From: Arcticibacter sp.
Lineage (GTDB): Bacteria; Bacteroidota; Bacteroidia; 2-12-FULL-35-15
Length of the DNA: 64,000 nucleotides
Direction: 5' to 3'
Assembly: GCA_021155045.1 (NCBI GenBank)
Contig: JAJNQB010000001.1
Coordinates: 1-64,000, forward strand
The translations under genes were made by a program, and so were the position numbers. The notes beneath the pieces are model-generated. The model worked only from the letters and a program-made list of their open reading frames with translations. It made no database searches and was not told the DNA's origin. Each line of letters opens with the position of its first letter. Position 1 is the stretch's first letter. Shown here in pieces: positions 42,342 to 50,492 of this stretch.

Positions 42342-43637
42342 ATGAATTACCAACAAACACTCGATTATCTTTATAGTAAATTGCCAATGTTTCAACGCAT
42401 TGGAACAGCAGCTTATAAAGCTGATTTATTAAATACCATTGCTATTTGTGATTTATTGAATAATCCTCAAAACAATTTCAAAAGTATTCACATTGCTGGA
42501 ACCAATGGTAAAGGTTCTACATCCCATTTGATTGCATCTGTTTTACAAAGTGCTGGGTATAAAGTAGGATTATATACTTCGCCTCATTTAAAAGATTTCA
42601 GAGAGCGAATTAAAATCAACGGACAAATGATGGGACAAAAATATGTTGTTGATTTTGTAAAAAAATATAAATCGGATTTTGAAAAAATTGAACCATCATT
42701 TTTTGAAATGACAGTAGGCTTAGCATTTGATTATTTCAAAAACAAAAAAGTTGATATTGCTGTTATAGAAGTGGGTTTGGGTGGACGATTGGATTCTACC
42801 AATGTTATAACACCTTTGCTTTCTGTTATTACAAACATAAGTTTTGATCATACTGCATTGTTGGGTAATACGCTTGAAAAAATTGCAATTGAAAAAGCAG
42901 GAATTATAAAAGATAAAATACCTGTTGTTGTTGGTGAAACACAATTAGAAATTAAAAATGTTTTTACCCATAAAGCAAAACAACATGATGCTGAAATTAT
43001 TTTTGCTGATGAACTTTTTCAAACAGATAATAGTAATTATGTTGGAGAAGGAAAACAATTTTTATCCTTAGATATTTTTCAAAATAATAAATTGAAGTAT
43101 GAGCATTTGTTGGTTGAATTGCTTGGTTTGTACCAACAAAAAAACCTGAAAACAGTTTTATGTGCTGTTGATATTTTAAATAAAATAGGATTTGTGTTGG
43201 ACGAAAAATCAATTCGAGCAGGATTAAAAAATGTGGTAAATCAAACAGGGCTTTTAGGACGTTGGCAAATACTATCTCAAAATCCTTTAACTATTGCTGA
43301 TACAGGACATAATGAAGCAGGCATTAAAGAAGTGTTGTTTCAATTAAGTAAAACGCCCTATAAAAAATTACATTTTGTTTTAGGAATGGTAAATGATAAA
43401 GATGTATCGCCTATACTTGCCATGCTTCCAAAAAATGCTGAATACTATTTTTGTAAAGCAAATATCCCAAGAGGATTACCAGCCGAAGAATTAGAAAAAT
43501 TAGCGAATGCCGTTCAGTTAAAAGGAAAAATTTATAATTCTGTTGCCGAAGCGTTTTTAAATGCAAAAAATAATGCACAAGCCAATGAGCTTGTTTTTGT
43601 TGGAGGAAGCACTTTTACAGTTGCTGAGGTAATTTGA
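42342..43637 (+). CDS. folC: Bifunctional folylpolyglutamate/dihydrofolate synthase
   Basis: This 431-residue protein, from the ATG at 42342, adds glutamate to dihydropteroate or to folates. The ATP-binding loop HIAGTNGKGSTSHLIASVL, the SPHLKDFRERIKING segment and the VIEVGLGGRLDSTNVI and NISFDHTALLG blocks are diagnostic. The C-terminal domain holds ADTGHNEAGI. The upstream TTG in the same frame would add four residues and is less likely. Confidence 0.95.
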   Translation: MNYQQTLDYLYSKLPMFQRIGTAAYKADLLNTIAICDLLNNPQNNFKSIHIAGTNGKGSTSHLIASVLQSAGYKVGLYTSPHLKDFRERIKINGQMMGQKYVVDFVKKYKSDFEKIEPSFFEMTVGLAFDYFKNKKVDIAVIEVGLGGRLDSTNVITPLLSVITNISFDHTALLGNTLEKIAIEKAGIIKDKIPVVVGETQLEIKNVFTHKAKQHDAEIIFADELFQTDNSNYVGEGKQFLSLDIFQNNKLKYEHLLVELLGLYQQKNLKTVLCAVDILNKIGFVLDEKSIRAGLKNVVNQTGLLGRWQILSQNPLTIADTGHNEAGIKEVLFQLSKTPYKKLHFVLGMVNDKDVSPILAMLPKNAEYYFCKANIPRGLPAEELEKLANAVQLKGKIYNSVAEAFLNAKNNAQANELVFVGGSTFTVAEVI

Positions 43638-43649
43638 TTTAAATTTGGG

Positions 43650-45254
43650 TTAAAACACTTCCACAAATCCTTTAAATGTTTTGCCTGATTTTATTTCTAA
43701 TATGTAATAATATGTTCCATTAACGTTTGTTGTCCAATTATTGGCATAAGAATCCGAATGATAAATTAAATTTCCCCAGCGATTGTATATTTTTATTTTG
43801 CTGGATGGTGGCAAATTTTTTATGTAAAAAAAATCATTAACTCCATCATTGTTGGGAGTAAATACATTTGGGATTTGAGGCTTATAATCAACATTAACTG
43901 TTATATTTCTAATAGCAGGGCAATGAACTCCATCATTGTATGAAACAGTATAGGTAGTAGTTTCTGATGGAGTAGCAATTGTGGTGCTACAGGTATTACA
44001 CGATAAATTATCTGTTGGATACCATTGAATCCAAGCTCCTGAACCATTTACAAACAATTGTACCGAACTTCCGTAATCAATAGTAGTATCACTTGAAGTT
44101 GAATTGATGATATTAGGATTACTTTGGTCAAAATAGTTCTCTGGAAAAATGGGTAAGCCAAAATAAGATTTTGTTGTTGGATAAATTAATGATAAGCTTG
44201 CATTTAAAACATTACAAGAGCCTCCGCTAAGATTGGGATTTTCTATTGTTGATAAATAGGAATATTGATCTGCTGAAATATAAATTTTAAAATCTTTCCC
44301 AATTTGCATAGCAGGAAAAGGCGATTGCATTATTCCTACAAGAGTTTTAGATGCTATAATAGCAGTAACAGAAGATAATGATACATCCCATTGGTAAATT
44401 ATAGTAGAATTTGTATTCCCCATCGAAGCATACAGTTTTGTATTGTTTGGAGAAAAACTCAAGCCATACATAGATTCTGCATTTGAATAATTGAGTATAA
44501 TAGGGTTTGATAATAAACCTGTGTAATTATCGAAATCAAACAACTGTAAATAATTATCCATTCCTAATCTACCGAAGTTTGTTGCAAATTTTTTACCATC
44601 AGGAGAGAATTTACTTTGTCCCCATCCGGAAGCAGAGGTTGGTAAACCAATTGTATTGATTATTGGTGGCAGAATTCCATTTGCTGTAAGTTGGTATAAA
44701 TAAAAAGTATTTCCTGTTTCGGAACGTGCAATTATCCAATAGTCGGTACAATTGGCATGTAATACAGCATGATTTACTTCGGCACATGGTGCAAATAATA
44801 AGTTGTTTTTGGAAATAACGGCTCCATTTCCTCCGTTTGCATTCATATCAACAATGGAATAGCGAAAGCCATTTGCGCCAGTATTTTGATACGCATCTGC
44901 TGTAAATAAATAATAAATGTTGGAATGCGATGGTTGTGGTACAATTAAAGCCCCCATTGCAGATGATTGATGCCCCATCAAACCCATTCCATTTTGCATA
45001 ATAGCATGGTTTTTATCCCAAACAGTAATGCCGTTGGTGTAAAACAATAATTCGCCAGTAACAGGATTGCTTACAGCAGAAGAACTTTCATCACTAACAG
45101 ATTGACCAGTAATGGCAACAGGGCTGCCCGATGAAAAATCTAAACCAGCATGGTCGCCAAAAAACCAAAAGTTGGTTTGGCTATTTGCATTAAAAAAACA
45201 AAAACAAATAGAAATTATAAATGTATAAACCAGTTTATGCTTTATATTTTTCAT
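43650..45254 (-). CDS. T9SS type B-sorted protein with WD40-like beta-propeller
   Basis: This 534-residue protein has a signal peptide, then a family-typical opening NFWFFGDHAGLDFSSG. A propeller-like region resembling WD40/quinoprotein repeats follows (residues about 40-370: KFSPDGKKFATNFG, LSFSPNNTKLYASMG). Next come an adhesion-like segment (VQLFVNGSGAWIQWYPTDNLSCNTCSTT) and a type B sorting domain (IPNVFTPNNDGVNDFFYI, YNRWGNLIYHS). It is exported by T9SS to the surface; function unknown. Its start overlaps the stop of the next lipoprotein gene by 4 bp. Confidence 0.88.
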   Translation of the reverse strand: MKNIKHKLVYTFIISICFCFFNANSQTNFWFFGDHAGLDFSSGSPVAITGQSVSDESSSAVSNPVTGELLFYTNGITVWDKNHAIMQNGMGLMGHQSSAMGALIVPQPSHSNIYYLFTADAYQNTGANGFRYSIVDMNANGGNGAVISKNNLLFAPCAEVNHAVLHANCTDYWIIARSETGNTFYLYQLTANGILPPIINTIGLPTSASGWGQSKFSPDGKKFATNFGRLGMDNYLQLFDFDNYTGLLSNPIILNYSNAESMYGLSFSPNNTKLYASMGNTNSTIIYQWDVSLSSVTAIIASKTLVGIMQSPFPAMQIGKDFKIYISADQYSYLSTIENPNLSGGSCNVLNASLSLIYPTTKSYFGLPIFPENYFDQSNPNIINSTSSDTTIDYGSSVQLFVNGSGAWIQWYPTDNLSCNTCSTTIATPSETTTYTVSYNDGVHCPAIRNITVNVDYKPQIPNVFTPNNDGVNDFFYIKNLPPSSKIKIYNRWGNLIYHSDSYANNWTTNVNGTYYYILEIKSGKTFKGFVEVF

Positions 45255-45733
45255 TTTTTTAATTTCACAAACCAGTTTTTACCATTATAGTTTGTTTCAA
45301 TCCATAATTCATTTTTATACAACTTTCTTATTTCCCAAGAAACATATCTTGCACGCAATGGTCCCCATACATCATCTCCTCCAAATAATCGTGTTATCAA
45401 AATGTTTTTATGTTGCCTTAAATCCCAATAACCATGATACTGGAAACAAATAGGGTTATAAGGAGGTTTTCTTTCAGAGGCAAATATCTCAAGCCCACTG
45501 AATCCTCCACTTAAACGAAAGTGAAACTCAAAATTATTGTTACACATTTGTTCCCAAATATTTTTATAATAATTTGTGGAGTCGTAACCATCTATTCGTA
45601 TAAAATCAATTTTATACGACCCCTTAACTCTTTTTTCGGCTTTTTTAAATGAAATAGCATCGTCTTCAGGATATTTTTTACAGGCACCTAAAACAATACT
45701 TATTATGAGAAATAGAATAATTTTATTATACAT
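45251..45733 (-). CDS. Small lipoprotein (lipocalin-like), paralogue 1
   Basis: This 160-residue lipoprotein has lipobox ISIVLGACKK. The body (GSYKIDFIRIDGYDSTNYYKN... YHGYWDLRQHKNILI) has a 'G-x-W-x-L...I-L-I' pattern seen in lipocalin-like beta-barrel lipoproteins of this phylum. Its 3' end (encoding TNYNGKNWFVKLKK) is duplicated at 46138-46191, where no gene remains. It overlaps the T9SS propeller gene and is likely cotranscribed with it. Confidence 0.75.
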   Translation of the reverse strand: MYNKIILFLIISIVLGACKKYPEDDAISFKKAEKRVKGSYKIDFIRIDGYDSTNYYKNIWEQMCNNNFEFHFRLSGGFSGLEIFASERKPPYNPICFQYHGYWDLRQHKNILITRLFGGDDVWGPLRARYVSWEIRKLYKNELWIETNYNGKNWFVKLKK

Positions 45734-45765
45734 TTTCTAAAATTATTTTAATTGCTTTCATTTTT

Positions 45766-46119
45766 TTAAATATCACGTTTAAATTTTATTTTTGATGTGT
45801 CTGTTATTAAAGTAAGGTCGCGATCATCAACCGAAATAAGATACTCTTCAATTCTATTATTTGCATTAATCTTAATACATGTACGATTGTTGGCAAATTC
45901 CCATTTTCCATTATAACCCCATAAAGCACTCGACTCTCCTATGAACTTTCCATTGCGATCAAAGTATATTTCATCACCAATAACGCCCACCCTTTTCCAA
46001 GCGCAAGGATTCGATGAGATTCGTGAAAACTGACAGGTTAAATTATATTTCCGTTCTGCTTTTTCACAGCCAAAGAAAAATAGAATAAAAGCAAGGAGAT
46101 AAACATTTTTCATTTTCAC
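45766..46119 (-). CDS. Small lipoprotein, paralogue 2
   Basis: This 117-residue lipoprotein has lipobox ILFFFGCEK. The sequence CAWKRVGVIGDEIYFDRNGKFIGES.ALWGYNGKWEFANNRTCIKI has the same strand pattern (GKWEF... I.I) as the neighbouring lipoprotein and probably shares its fold. It lies 32 bp upstream of that gene on the same strand. Function unknown. The second Met (residue 3) is an equally good start. Confidence 0.7.
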   Translation of the reverse strand: MKMKNVYLLAFILFFFGCEKAERKYNLTCQFSRISSNPCAWKRVGVIGDEIYFDRNGKFIGESSALWGYNGKWEFANNRTCIKINANNRIEEYLISVDDRDLTLITDTSKIKFKRDI

Positions 46120-46191
46120 AAACCAATTTTTACTATCTTTTTAATTTCACAAACCAGTTTTTACCATTGTAGTTTGTTTCAATCCATAATT
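46111..46191 (-). pseudogene. Remnant 3' end of a duplicated lipoprotein gene
   Basis: Bases 46138-46191 repeat the 3' end of the lipoprotein gene (45256-45309) with a single mismatch over 54 bp. A second partial copy of the CACAAACCA...TTTTTAC word lies at 46116-46132. No open gene accompanies it, so it is a leftover of tandem duplication and deletion. Confidence 0.7.
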
Positions 46192-46213
46192 TATTACGTA
46201 AAATATAGAAAAT

Positions 46214-46274
46214 GATTACAAACACTTAATCGTAGACAATTGTTTTTTACTGTCTGTCTATGGTTTAATTAAAC
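46214..46274. repeat. AGACAG-type palindromic repeat, inverted copy 1
   Basis: This segment (ATTACAAACACTTAATCGTA...GACAA...ACTGTCT) matches the reverse complement of 48301-48360 over about 60 bp with several differences. Each copy can fold by its GACA/TGTC words. The two copies are inverted and enclose the dipeptidase gene. Confidence 0.65.
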
Positions 46275-46394
46275 CAACAGCTACAAGCCAACTTAAATCA
46301 GGGGTATAACAAATGTATAAATTGTTTTTGAAAAAGCAATTTTTTTAAATAATAATTGCAATTTTGTATCAAAATAAATTTAAAAATTAAAAAA

Positions 46395-47786
46395 ATGAGT
46401 AATCAAATAAACGAATACATCGAAAAAAATAAAGACCGTTTTCTAAATGAGCTTTTTGAATTGTTAAGAATTCCATCTGTTAGCGCAGATCCAAAATATA
46501 AAGGTGATGTAAATAAAACGGCTGATGTAATTAAACAAAAGTTAGTAGAAGCAGGTGCTGATAATGTGGAAATATGCAAAACTGCTGGTTACCCTATTGT
46601 TTACGGGGAAAAAATTATTGATACAAAGTTGCCAACTATTTTAGTGTATGGGCATTATGATGTTCAGCCTGCTGACCCATTAGAATTATGGACATCTGGT
46701 CCGTTTGAGCCCGTAATTAAAAAAACAGAATTGCATCCGCAAGGAGCAATTTTTGCTCGTGGTTCATGTGATGATAAAGGGCAAATGTACATGCACGTAA
46801 AAGCATTTGAATTGATGATGAAAACAAATTCGTTGCCTTGTAACATTAAATTTATGATTGAAGGAGAAGAGGAAGTTGGTTCAAGCAATCTTGCAACATT
46901 TGTAAAACAAAACAAAGAAAAATTAAAAGCAGATGTTATTGTAATTTCGGATACAGGAATTATCGCAAATGATATTCCTTCTATAACTGTTGGTTTAAGA
47001 GGCTTAAGCTATGTAGAAGTAGAAGTAACAGGTCCAAACCGTGATTTGCATTCTGGATTGTATGGAGGAGCAGTGGCAAACCCAATCAATATTTTATGTG
47101 AAATGATTGCAAAAATGAAGGATGATAAAAACCATATTACTATTCCTGGTTTTTATGATGATGTAGAAATATTATCTGCCGAAGAAAGAGCAGAAATGGC
47201 AAAAGCACCATTTAGTTTAGATGAATACAAAAAAGCATTGGATTTATCAGACATTCATGGAGAAGATGGATTTACAACCAACGAAAGAAATTCAATTCGC
47301 CCAACATTGGATGTAAATGGCATTTGGGGTGGATACACAGGGGAAGGAGCAAAAACGGTTATTGCTTCCAAAGCGTATGCTAAAATTTCAATGCGATTAG
47401 TGCCTCATCAAAACAGCGATAAAGTTACAGCACTTTTCAAAAATTATTTTGAAAGTATTGCACCCAAATCTGTAAAAGTAAAAGTAACGCCACATCACGG
47501 TGGCGAACCTGTTGTTACGCCAAGTACTTCAGCAGCATACAAAGCAGCAAGCAAAGCTATGGAAACAACATTTGGTAAAAAACCCGTTCCGGTTCGCAGT
47601 GGTGGAAGTATTCCAATTGTGGCAATGTTTAAATCAGAATTAGGGTTGGATTCTGTGTTAATGGGATTTGGATTAGATTCAGATGCGATACATTCGCCAA
47701 ACGAACATTTTGGAGTATTTAACTATCTAAAAGGAATTGAGACAATTCCACATTTCTTTAAGAATTACGCAGAATTGAGTAAGTAG
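46395..47786 (+). CDS. M20-family dipeptidase
   Basis: This 463-residue metallopeptidase, from the ATG at 46395, hydrolyses dipeptides in the cytoplasm. Metal and catalytic blocks are all present: VYGHYDVQPADPLELW, ARGSCDDKGQMYMHVKAFE, EGEEEVGSSNL and the late SGGSIPIV and HSPNEHFG. The DGFTTNERNSIRPTLDVNGIWGGYTGEG block fits the carnosinase/CNDP-like branch. The upstream in-frame ATG would add 13 residues not seen in relatives. Confidence 0.93.
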   Translation: MSNQINEYIEKNKDRFLNELFELLRIPSVSADPKYKGDVNKTADVIKQKLVEAGADNVEICKTAGYPIVYGEKIIDTKLPTILVYGHYDVQPADPLELWTSGPFEPVIKKTELHPQGAIFARGSCDDKGQMYMHVKAFELMMKTNSLPCNIKFMIEGEEEVGSSNLATFVKQNKEKLKADVIVISDTGIIANDIPSITVGLRGLSYVEVEVTGPNRDLHSGLYGGAVANPINILCEMIAKMKDDKNHITIPGFYDDVEILSAEERAEMAKAPFSLDEYKKALDLSDIHGEDGFTTNERNSIRPTLDVNGIWGGYTGEGAKTVIASKAYAKISMRLVPHQNSDKVTALFKNYFESIAPKSVKVKVTPHHGGEPVVTPSTSAAYKAASKAMETTFGKKPVPVRSGGSIPIVAMFKSELGLDSVLMGFGLDSDAIHSPNEHFGVFNYLKGIETIPHFFKNYAELSK

Positions 47787-47881
47787 AGATTTTTTTTCAT
47801 TTGAAATGAAATGACACTTCGCGTTTGTCATTCCGAACAGTTGGAAGAAATCTTTATAAACCTTTTTTTATAATTGGTATA

Positions 47882-47940
47882 ATCCGCATTAAGACAGATA
47901 GTGCAGCTTTTCCAAAGTTTTCTACTGTCTAATTGTGGTT
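47882..47940. repeat. 59-bp direct repeat, copy A
   Basis: It starts ATCCGCATTAAGACAGATAG and ends ACTGTCTAATTGTGGTT. It matches 48413-48471 at 55 of 59 positions. It is internally palindromic: AGACAG...AGT...AGCTTT pairs with AAAG..T...ACT...CTGTCT. Confidence 0.85.
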
Positions 47941-47994
47941 AAATTTTTTATTCCTTTTCTTTTGCTTTGTTGCAAAAGAAACAAAAGAACAAGA

Positions 47995-48151
47995 CTGAAT
48001 AAAAATTTTCTAAAATTCAATTTATTATCAAGCGGAGTCTTTAAACTCGTTTCGATTTGAAAAAAATCGAAACTCAAACACCAAAGACTCTGCGCACTAT
48101 CCATCGCTTTTGACAACTAATGAATTTTTGAGAAAATTTTTATTAGGTCAG
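47995..48151. repeat. Large nested imperfect palindrome
   Basis: The outer arm CTGAATAAAAATTTTCTA... (47995-48019) pairs with 48121-48151 (reverse complement contains TAATAAAAATTTTCTC). The inner arm GCGGAGTCTTTAAA... (48032-48058) pairs with 48064-48095 (reverse complement contains GAGTCTTTGG and TTTCGATTT). A near-complete hairpin of about 157 bp results, of MITE-like size. Confidence 0.75.
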
Positions 48152-48300
48152 TCGGAAGTAGCGCAGATTGTCAGTTAGCTTGCCCTCCTCCTGAGTATAT
48201 AATATATCCTAATTCATTTTCTACAAACATTACATCTCTATGGGATGTTGAATAGCTCCATGGGAGCGACCTGCATTTTTAAATATGAAATTTAAACAGG

Positions 48301-48360
48301 CTTTTAACCCTAGCCAGACAGTTTAAAAAAATAACTGTCTACAATTAAGTGTTTGTAAAC
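48301..48360. repeat. AGACAG-type palindromic repeat, inverted copy 2
   Basis: It includes GCCAGACAGTTTAAAAAAAT and ACTGTCTACAATTAAGTG, with a clear AGACAGTT/AACTGTCT hairpin. It is the inverted partner of 46214-46274. Confidence 0.65.
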
Positions 48361-48412
48361 TTTCTTGTATTTTATGGGGATAAGAAATTCTAACAAAAAC
48401 TAAATCGGGATT

Positions 48413-48471
48413 ATCCGCATTAAGACAGATAGTGTAGCTTTTCCAAAGCTTTCTACTGTCTAATTGCAGTT
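48413..48471. repeat. 59-bp direct repeat, copy B
   Basis: It is identical to copy A (47882) at 55 of 59 positions. The perfect inner AGCTTT-tcc-AAAGCT stem is better preserved here. Its end touches the stop codon of the DUF2490 gene, so on the minus strand the hairpin follows that gene directly and may serve as its transcription end. Confidence 0.85.
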
Positions 48472-49136
48472 TAAAAGGAATAGTTGTAACCTATTCCTAA
48501 TACATAATTTGTCCAAGGATTTTTTACATTGATTTCTTTATCAATCATGTAAAAAATGTTGAGTGTGCTAAACTTATTCATTTCATAATCAAAACCAGCT
48601 TTGAATCGTAGGTTGTCGATATAATTTTTTAGCTCATAAAAAATTTCACCCGAAACAAAAGGAGTATATTTTTTTCCGAAATTATATTGCAAAGTAATTT
48701 TGCTTCTAAAATAATTTATTGGAATACCTCCGTTATCGCTTCTTCCGATATTTTTATAAGTTGATTGGAATCGTTCTCTTAAGACAATACTTAGTTTTTT
48801 TACTTTTATTTTATAGCTCAAATCAACATTATATCGGTGGCGAAGCCCATAAAAATCATCTACTCTTCTTTTTTGTGTAAAGCGGTAATTACCGGCTAAA
48901 GTAAGACGTTTTGCGAGTTTGTATTTTAATCCAATTTCTGTAAATGCAGTTCCTAATTCAGAATAATTTTCATTTAATCTGAAACATTGGTTTAGCTGAG
49001 TAGAAAATTTTTGTGTTATCTTTTTTTCTGCACTAAGAGTAAGCCATAATCCAGCATCATTTACTTGTGAAAATGAATTGTTGCATACTAGAATAACGAA
49101 ACAAATAAAAATAATATGTTTGAAAAATTTATTCAT
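48471..49136 (-). CDS. DUF2490 outer-membrane beta-barrel protein
   Basis: This 221-residue protein has a signal peptide (KHIIFICFVILVCNNSFSQ). The repeated amphipathic strands are characteristic of DUF2490 (DAGLWLTLSAEKKITQKFS, RYNVDLSYKIKVKKLSIVLRERFQ, FYELKNYIDNLRFKAGFDYEM). The C-terminal residue is aromatic (GIGYNYSF), as required for outer-membrane insertion. It overlaps the DUF4956 gene by 8 bp and is the last gene of the CotH/VTC cluster. It could supply an outer-membrane pore (inference). Confidence 0.85.
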   Translation of the reverse strand: MNKFFKHIIFICFVILVCNNSFSQVNDAGLWLTLSAEKKITQKFSTQLNQCFRLNENYSELGTAFTEIGLKYKLAKRLTLAGNYRFTQKRRVDDFYGLRHRYNVDLSYKIKVKKLSIVLRERFQSTYKNIGRSDNGGIPINYFRSKITLQYNFGKKYTPFVSGEIFYELKNYIDNLRFKAGFDYEMNKFSTLNIFYMIDKEINVKNPWTNYVLGIGYNYSF

Positions 49137-49749
49137 AATAATAAACGCGAATTACTGCTGTGTCTTTTAAAAAATCAACTTTATTGATGGTGATTCTATT
49201 GATTTTTATTCCTGTTCTGCTTTCTAAGTCAGCAATTAATTCTGTTCTAAATTCTGGTTTTATCATTTCAATATTTTCATATTGAATCATTTTTGAAGAT
49301 TCTTTTTTGAGTAATAAATTACTTTCTAATAAATAGGTAAATGCAATGATAATTAAATTAAGTAAAGATAATTCATCCCAGTTGCCTTTACTAACAGCAG
49401 TGATGAGTCCCATTGCAATCACTAAAAAAAGATACGTCATATCCTTCATAGAAATTCCTTCGGTACGGTAGCGAAGCATGGAGAAAACAGCAAACAACCC
49501 GAAGGCTGCTCCCATACTCATTTCTACTTTGTTTAGTAAAAATGTAATTAAGAAAATAATTAAATTGAATATAAAAAAAGTAAAAAAGAATTCTCTGTTT
49601 TTATAAATTGGATAATAAATAAAACGAATCAATACAAAAACAGAAGCAAAGTCGATAGACAATCGCAACCAAAATTTGGATGTAAGTTTTTCAAATAAAT
49701 TAAAGGCTGTACCAACAGTTTCTTCATTAACGGCTTGTAATAGTAGCAT
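49129..49749 (-). CDS. DUF4956 multi-pass membrane protein
   Basis: This 206-residue protein has four hydrophobic helices (about 28-46, 54-70, 76-92, 105-140 in part). The signature MGAAFGLFAVFSMLRYRTEGISMKDMTYLFLVIAMGLI identifies DUF4956. A C-terminal soluble region of about 60 residues follows. DUF4956 proteins are often encoded beside VTC-domain polyphosphate polymerases and CotH proteins, as here. Its start overlaps the VTC gene by 23 bp, a strong coupling. A role in moving polyphosphate across the membrane is my inference, by analogy with the membrane part of the yeast VTC complex. Confidence 0.88.
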   Translation of the reverse strand: MLLLQAVNEETVGTAFNLFEKLTSKFWLRLSIDFASVFVLIRFIYYPIYKNREFFFTFFIFNLIIFLITFLLNKVEMSMGAAFGLFAVFSMLRYRTEGISMKDMTYLFLVIAMGLITAVSKGNWDELSLLNLIIIAFTYLLESNLLLKKESSKMIQYENIEMIKPEFRTELIADLESRTGIKINRITINKVDFLKDTAVIRVYYYE

Positions 49750-50491
49750 AAGTTATTTTTTTTATTGGTATTAATTTAGGTTTAAAATTGTTGTGTTTTA
49801 TTTTTTCAAAAAGACTAATAACTCCAAAGCAATATTTACTTATTGAACCTTCACGGATGTGTAATTTTTTCATCAATTTTAAAAATGGAGATGATGTTGC
49901 TTTGCTTTGTTTTACTTCAGCTATTATTAGGTTGTCAATGTTTTTTAATTGTTTATTGCTTTTAAAATGTAAATTCAGATCTAAGGTTACGCGTTCTGGT
50001 GTGTGTTTATTTACCAAGGTAATTCTTGAGTAATTCACCCAAAATTTTGCTTCAAGGTTTTCTGATTTAAGCGGTGTTTTTTTAGTTAGCAACTCTTGAG
50101 CATTGTCATAAATTGTGTTGGCTATTTCTTGTTGTTTTACTCTATCTTTAATTGTTCTTCCTTTGTTGTTTTTAAATTTTACTTCAAAAAAATTTAATTC
50201 AGATTCTACATATTTTCTAAACCGAATTTTATATCTGTTTAACTTTCCCGTTTGATGTTTATGATATAGCTCAAAATTTGGTGTGTCAAAGTATAATGAT
50301 TCGTATCTGCTAATTTTATTATTGTTTACATCTAAAATTTTATAGTTAGGAATCAGCTGCTCTAAAATAGCTGCCAAATCTTTTTGACTGAATACAAATT
50401 TAGTGTCCGTTCTATCCATTAATTTTACACTATCCATTTCTGCCAGTGTAATTGGCTCAAATTGGTTTAGTATATTTTTAATAGATTCCAT
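49727..50491 (-). CDS. VTC-domain polyphosphate polymerase
   Basis: This 254-residue cytoplasmic protein has the VTC tunnel fold. Charged residues expected in the tunnel are visible: Lys31 (TDTKFVFS), Arg86/Arg90/Arg92 (NRYKIRFRKY), Glu103/Lys105 (FEVKFK), Lys115/Arg117 (IKDR), Glu192/Lys194 (AEVKQSK) and Lys219 (SKYCFG). In yeast Vtc4 the equivalent domain makes polyphosphate from ATP. It lacks the SPX domain of the yeast protein. It overlaps the DUF4956 gene by 23 bp and follows the RHS-like gene by 1 bp. Product identity is inferred from the fold. Confidence 0.88.
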   Translation of the reverse strand: MESIKNILNQFEPITLAEMDSVKLMDRTDTKFVFSQKDLAAILEQLIPNYKILDVNNNKISRYESLYFDTPNFELYHKHQTGKLNRYKIRFRKYVESELNFFEVKFKNNKGRTIKDRVKQQEIANTIYDNAQELLTKKTPLKSENLEAKFWVNYSRITLVNKHTPERVTLDLNLHFKSNKQLKNIDNLIIAEVKQSKATSSPFLKLMKKLHIREGSISKYCFGVISLFEKIKHNNFKPKLIPIKKITYATITSR

Positions 50492-50492
50492 A

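Larger units (their letters stand above)
47787..48470. other. 684-bp gene-free stretch built of repeats
   Basis: No convincing gene is present. In order it holds a TTTGTCATTCCGAAC-type word (47824-47838), palindromic repeat copy A (47882-47940), a small TTCTTTTGC hairpin (47957-47980), a large nested palindrome (47995-48151), a GCTCCATGGGAGC palindrome (48256-48268), inverted copy 2 of the AGACAG element (48301-48360) and palindromic repeat copy B (48413-48471). A 64-codon minus-strand ORF here is just a reading of the palindrome. Confidence 0.8.

Noticed and set aside
47922..48116. 64-codon minus-strand ORF in the repeat region
   Set aside because: It reads across a large palindrome and a repeat copy, has no ribosome binding site of note and no recognisable protein pattern.
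48150..48230. Possible tRNA in the repeat region
   Set aside because: The stretch has GC-richer words resembling tRNA arms but no T-loop GTTCRA motif and no acceptor pairing.
46214..48471. CRISPR array, because of repeated 59-60-bp units
   Set aside because: There are only two copies of each type, they are palindromic and unevenly spaced, and no cas genes are present.
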